Source: Bacillota bacterium (GTDB lineage: Bacteria > Bacillota > Clostridia > Lutisporales > Lutisporaceae). From it: a DNA stretch of 8,064 nucleotides. The stretch is taken from assembly GCA_023405875.1 (NCBI GenBank), contig JAEXXN010000075.1:1-8064 (forward strand). The letters are read 5' to 3'. The translations under genes were made by a program, and so were the position numbers. Positions 4,982 through 8,064 of this stretch are shown here, in pieces (positions within the stretch are counted from its first letter, which is position 1; the number at the start of each line of letters is the position of its first letter). Below the pieces are notes generated by a model, which saw only the letters and a program-made list of their open reading frames with translations, was not told the DNA's origin and ran no database searches.

Positions 4982-6316
4982 ATGAAGTGCGAGACAATAA
5001 GGAATATGATGTCCTCATATATAGATAAAGAGCTAAACGACGTCGAAAAGAAAGAATTTGAAAAGCATCTTGCAGAGTGTGAACAATGTAGAGAAGAATA
5101 TGCAAGCATGCTTGACATATTAGCCATGTGCAGCAATCTTGAAGAGCTGGAACTTCCTCAGGGCTTCAGAACTGAACTTCACCAAAAGCTGGTTGAAGAG
5201 AAGAAGAAAAAGAACCTCTTCACCGGTATACTTGGCAGCCGGGGCAGAAAAATGGCAACCGGCATTGTGGCGGCAGCACTGGTAGTAGCAATTGGGATCG
5301 GAGGCTCATCGCTTCTTAATGGGAATAATGCAAAGCTGTCTCAGCAAATAGGATCAGCTCCGGGTTATGGCGGCGCAGCAGCCGCACCTTCTGATCCGCA
5401 AGCTGATATGGATATGCAGTTTTCCATGAAGGCTAAAGAAGAAGCAGGTTATGCTGAAACCCCGGCCGAAGCGCCGGAAATCACTTCCCTTGAAGATACG
5501 GCAAGAAATTCAGCAGGCATACAATTCAATGAGAGTGCTGCAGCTGATAAAAATATCGCCCTCACGGGTGAAGCAGCTTCAAGGTCGGGCAGGATGGTAA
5601 TAAGAACAGGCAACATATCGGTCAATGTGGAAAATGTAGATAAGGCTGCCGGCGATATAAGACAACTGACTGAAAGCAGCGGAGGCTATATTGAAAATTC
5701 TCAGATAGATAATATAACTATACCGCGGGTCGAATATGCAGACGGAAGCACTGTGACCAAGGAAACCACAGAAAAGTATGGAAATATGACTATAAGGGTT
5801 CCTGAAGCCCAGTTCCAGAATATATTCAATAATATTAAAGGCATGGGCAAGCTGGTAAGCGAGAATATAAGCGGCAGCGATATAACCACAGAATACAGGG
5901 ATACAGAAGCAAGAGCCAATAATCTCAAGATACAGGAACAAAGCCTGAATCAGCTTATGACCAAGGCTAACACTGTAGAGGAGATACTACAGATTGAAAA
6001 AGAGCTGAACAGAGTAAGAACAGATATAGACATCAGTACAGGAAACCTGAAGCGTTGGGATAACCTGGTACAGCTTTCGACCATATATATATATATGAGA
6101 GAGCTTAAGCCGGAGGAATTGAAGAGTGTTGATGTACCGGGCATGTGGGAAAAGGCATATCAGGGATTTATAAAGGCAATCAACAATATAATCGTAGGCT
6201 TTGAAAAAGCTGTTATTGTACTGATAGCCGCAATACCTTATGTGGTTGTGGCAGGAGTACTTGCACTAATTTGTATATACTTTGTGAAAAAAATAAAATT
6301 AAAGAAGAAGCAATAA
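4982..6316 (+). CDS. Membrane anti-sigma factor: zinc-finger (zf-HC2) fused to DUF4349
   Basis: A 444-residue two-pass membrane protein. The cytoplasmic N-terminus carries the anti-sigma zinc motif H29-x3-C33-x2-C36 within HLAECEQC, with C3 as a possible fourth ligand; this ZAS domain binds the sigma factor. A membrane segment lies at about 92-112 (MATGIVAAALVVAIGIGG). A low-complexity Ala/Pro/Glu/Met linker (about 120-200) follows. The DUF4349 domain (about 200-375) begins RMVIRTGNISVNVENVDKAA, includes SGGYIENSQI, NMTIRVPEAQF and a coiled-coil stretch at about 307-350, and ends with a second membrane segment (about 410-435) and a basic tail. By family knowledge DUF4349 is an extracytoplasmic domain common in Clostridia; using it as the stress sensor here is inference. 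The start is supported by AAAGGAGG (4965-4972) nine bases before ATG. Two tandem TAA stops and a terminator follow. It is co-transcribed with the sigma gene. Confidence 0.93.
   Translation: MKCETIRNMMSSYIDKELNDVEKKEFEKHLAECEQCREEYASMLDILAMCSNLEELELPQGFRTELHQKLVEEKKKKNLFTGILGSRGRKMATGIVAAALVVAIGIGGSSLLNGNNAKLSQQIGSAPGYGGAAAAPSDPQADMDMQFSMKAKEEAGYAETPAEAPEITSLEDTARNSAGIQFNESAAADKNIALTGEAASRSGRMVIRTGNISVNVENVDKAAGDIRQLTESSGGYIENSQIDNITIPRVEYADGSTVTKETTEKYGNMTIRVPEAQFQNIFNNIKGMGKLVSENISGSDITTEYRDTEARANNLKIQEQSLNQLMTKANTVEEILQIEKELNRVRTDIDISTGNLKRWDNLVQLSTIYIYMRELKPEELKSVDVPGMWEKAYQGFIKAINNIIVGFEKAVIVLIAAIPYVVVAGVLALICIYFVKKIKLKKKQ
6083..6096 (+). repeat. (AT)7 dinucleotide tract inside the anti-sigma gene
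   Basis: Seven AT units encode part of the TIYIYM strand of the DUF4349 domain. Slippage by one unit would shift the frame before the second membrane segment. Whether it varies in nature cannot be seen from a single sequence. Confidence 0.8.
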
Positions 6317-6317
6317 T

Positions 6318-6344
6318 AAAACAGGCGGAAATTCCGCCTGTTTT
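6318..6344 (+). terminator. Intrinsic terminator of the sigma/anti-sigma operon
   Basis: AAAACAGGCGG (6318-6328) pairs with CCGCCTGTTTT (6334-6344) around AAATT; the flanking AA/TT could pair as well. It begins within the second of two tandem TAA stops. Near symmetry with A- and T-tails lets it work in both directions. It separates the operon from polA. Confidence 0.92.
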
Positions 6345-6409
6345 CCAATGTAAAGTTGATATTGTAAAAGGATTTTTAGCTTTTTAGTGGAATAATAGAT
6401 AATATATTT

Positions 6410-6447
6410 CGCGAGAAACATTTTCCATAATTGATTGTGGTCTCGCG
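6410..6447. repeat. CGCGAGA/TCTCGCG inverted repeat in the polA upstream region
   Basis: CGCGAGA (6410-6416) and TCTCGCG (6441-6447) are exact reverse complements 24 bases apart. The GC-rich arms stand out in a very AT-rich intergenic stretch. There is no T-run, so it is not a terminator. It could be an operator or an RNA stem in the leader if transcription starts upstream of it. Confidence 0.5.
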
Positions 6448-6467
6448 CAAATAGGCACCTTATTTTC

Positions 6468-6506
6468 ATTGAATTCGCACTGGTCAATACTATAAGTGCG
6501 TTCAAT
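6468..6506 (+). promoter_or_regulatory. Bulged 12-bp inverted repeat overlapping a possible polA promoter
   Basis: ATTGAA (6468-6473), a TT bulge, and CGCACT (6476-6481) pair with AGTGCG (6495-6500) and TTCAAT (6501-6506) around a 13-base loop. The same bases hold a moderate promoter: TTGAAT (6469-6474), a 16-base spacer and TATAAG (6491-6496), which would start transcription near 6503 and leave a short leader before the polA ribosome binding site. Either the dyad is an operator over the promoter, or, if a promoter lies further up, it is an RNA hairpin in the polA leader. I cannot decide between these. Confidence 0.45.
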
Positions 6507-6532
6507 ATATCAAATTGCGGAGGAAACAATAT

Positions 6533-8064
6533 ATGGAAAAAGACAGATTAATTGTAATCGACGGCAACAGCCTTATGCACAGGGCTTTTTATGCGCTGCC
6601 GAAGCTCACTAATTCCAAGGGCTTTCATACAAGTGTGATATATGGTTTTGTGAATATGATAAACAAACTGGTGGAAGAGTATCAGCCCCGGTATATAGGA
6701 ATTGCCTTTGACACAAAGGCTCCTACCTTCAGACATGTGGAGTACGGGGAATACAAAGCCGGCAGGCTCAAGATGGCTGAGGAAATGGCAGAGCAGATCC
6801 CGGTGCTCAAGGAGGTCCTTTCCGCAATGAATATAAAACAGGCGGAAGTAGACGGCTTTGAGGCAGACGATATTATAGGAACGGTGGCGGCAAAATGCGA
6901 TGAAGGCGGCATACCTGCCTTTATAGTAACAGGGGATAAAGATGCGCTGCAGCTTATAAGCGAAAATGTACATACACTCATGACCAAAAAAGGAATCAGC
7001 GAAATTGAAGAATATGACATTGAGAAGCTGAAGGAGGCCTATGGCATAACGCCGTCGCAGATTATAGACCTTAAGGGCCTTATGGGGGATGCTTCCGATA
7101 ATATACCGGGGGTTCCCGGTGTCGGGGAAAAGACGGCTCTCGACCTTATACAGCAGTTCGGAACAGTAGAAAATGTCCTTCAGAATGTGTCTGAAATCAA
7201 GAAGAACAAGGTGAGAGAAAATGTATCCAACAATGTGGAGCAGGCATTGCTTTCAAAAAGACTGGCCACCATCGTAAAGGATGTGCCGATAGCTTTCAGC
7301 CTGGAGGATTATTTGCTCAGAGAACCGGACCGGGATAAGCTTTGCAGTCTTTTTTCCGAGCTGGAATTCAAGGGCCTTATTGAGAAGATGTGCGGAGGCA
7401 GCTCAAATGCTGCAGAAGTAAAACGCGTTGAAATAAGTGTAGCAGAGCTGGAAGGGCCGGAAGAGCAGAAAAGACTCCTTGAAGAAGCGGCAAAGGCAGG
7501 GACGTTTTCCTTCAAAATAGATGATGAAATGGGAGAAATGCTCAAGACAATATATATGGACGTGGAAGGGAAGCAATACCGTTTTGCAATCAGCGACACC
7601 AACAAAGAATATATAAAGGCTGTAATGGAGGATGCCAGGGTCAAAAAGTCAGGCCATGATATCAAGCATGACATACTTTTGCTGCGAAAATACGGGATAG
7701 ATGTTGAGCCGGTAGACTTTGACACAATGATAGCAGCCTATCTGCTGAATCCCTCCAAGGGGTCCTACAAGACAGGGGATCTGTACCAGGAGTACCTGGG
7801 CACAGCCCTGGACGGTTATGAGGCAAAAGGCGGAGATCCTGTGCAGAAGTACGGTGCCACAGTAAAGATAGTATCAGAGCTGAAGCCGGTCTTTAACAGC
7901 AAGCTTGAGGAATACGGAATGGAGGAGCTTTATTACTCCATGGAGCTTCCTTTGGTCAGTGTGCTTGCAGATATGGAATATGAGGGCTTCAGGGTGGACA
8001 AAAAAATGCTGGAGGTTCTGTCCGCTGATTTTGCAAAGCAGATAGAAGCTTTGACAGCAGATAT
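6533..8064 (+). CDS. polA: DNA polymerase I, N-terminal 510 residues (3' end outside window)
   Basis: This enzyme removes RNA primers and fills gaps in replication and repair. The 5' nuclease domain (about residues 1-290) is complete. It shows LIVIDGNSLMHRAFYAL at 6-22, AFDTKAPTFRH at 58-68, the acidic metal cluster in GFEADDIIGT (108-117) and VTGDKDALQL (132-141), and the helix-hairpin-helix region LMGDASDNIPGVPGVGEKTA (183-202). Residues of about 320-460 form the 3'-5' exonuclease-like domain. There the usual D-x-E of motif I appears as FSFKIDDE, and the motif III Y-x3-D as Y440GATV, so proofreading is probably lost, as is known for Bacillus and other Firmicute and Taq-type enzymes. ELPLVSVLADMEYEGFRVD (471-489) opens the polymerase domain, which continues beyond the window. 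The start is ATG 6533, nine bases after GGAGG (6519-6523). No frameshift is seen. Confidence 0.97.
   Translation, partial: MEKDRLIVIDGNSLMHRAFYALPKLTNSKGFHTSVIYGFVNMINKLVEEYQPRYIGIAFDTKAPTFRHVEYGEYKAGRLKMAEEMAEQIPVLKEVLSAMNIKQAEVDGFEADDIIGTVAAKCDEGGIPAFIVTGDKDALQLISENVHTLMTKKGISEIEEYDIEKLKEAYGITPSQIIDLKGLMGDASDNIPGVPGVGEKTALDLIQQFGTVENVLQNVSEIKKNKVRENVSNNVEQALLSKRLATIVKDVPIAFSLEDYLLREPDRDKLCSLFSELEFKGLIEKMCGGSSNAAEVKRVEISVAELEGPEEQKRLLEEAAKAGTFSFKIDDEMGEMLKTIYMDVEGKQYRFAISDTNKEYIKAVMEDARVKKSGHDIKHDILLLRKYGIDVEPVDFDTMIAAYLLNPSKGSYKTGDLYQEYLGTALDGYEAKGGDPVQKYGATVKIVSELKPVFNSKLEEYGMEELYYSMELPLVSVLADMEYEGFRVDKKMLEVLSADFAKQIEALTAD

Overview
The window reads as chromosomal DNA of a low-to-mid GC, endospore-forming Firmicute, most likely a member of the Clostridia. 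The evidence is frequent ATA (Ile) and AGA codons, strong purine-rich ribosome binding sites, AT-rich promoters, a BclB-type exosporium/spore-surface domain, an ECF sigma factor paired with a zinc-finger/DUF4349 anti-sigma protein, and a DNA polymerase I whose proofreading site looks degenerate. No species is named because none can be proven from the sequence alone.

Layout, left to right. (1) Positions 1-830: 3' part of a plus-strand gene of unknown function with a weak resemblance to stalk (copper amine oxidase N1-like) domains, closed by a strong terminator (844-877). The T-run of that terminator is also the 5' arm of a separate, almost perfect 43-nt palindrome (872-914). (2) Positions 939-2804: a consensus promoter (TTGACA-17-TATAAT) whose -10 box lies inside a perfect 23-bp AT palindrome, followed by a PadR-family regulator and a probable lipoprotein of the amidohydrolase superfamily. 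The two genes look like one autoregulated operon. (3) Positions 2863-3807, minus strand: a spore-surface type protein with a BclB C-terminal domain and no collagen-like repeats, convergent with the amidohydrolase gene; no convincing terminator is visible in the 58 bases between them. (4) Positions 3808-4363: an AT-rich gap of about 550 bases with no convincing full gene. Its right half holds an extended -10 promoter, a small palindrome, a 12-codon reading frame and a strong terminator, which together could make a transcript of about 100 nt just upstream of the sigma factor. (5) Positions 4364-6316: ECF sigma factor and membrane anti-sigma factor operon, closed by a clean terminator (6318-6344). 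(6) Positions 6345-6532: leader region of polA with two inverted repeats, one overlapping a possible promoter. (7) Positions 6533-8064: the first 510 codons of polA, running off the window.

How the parts work together. There are two self-contained regulatory modules, PadR with its hydrolase and sigma factor with its anti-sigma factor. They sit beside one housekeeping replication/repair gene and one spore-surface gene. Nothing here is a CRISPR array, a phage, a complete insertion sequence or an obvious defence system. The least explained pieces are the non-coding ones: the 43-nt palindrome, the mini-transcription unit at 4163-4280, and the structured polA leader.
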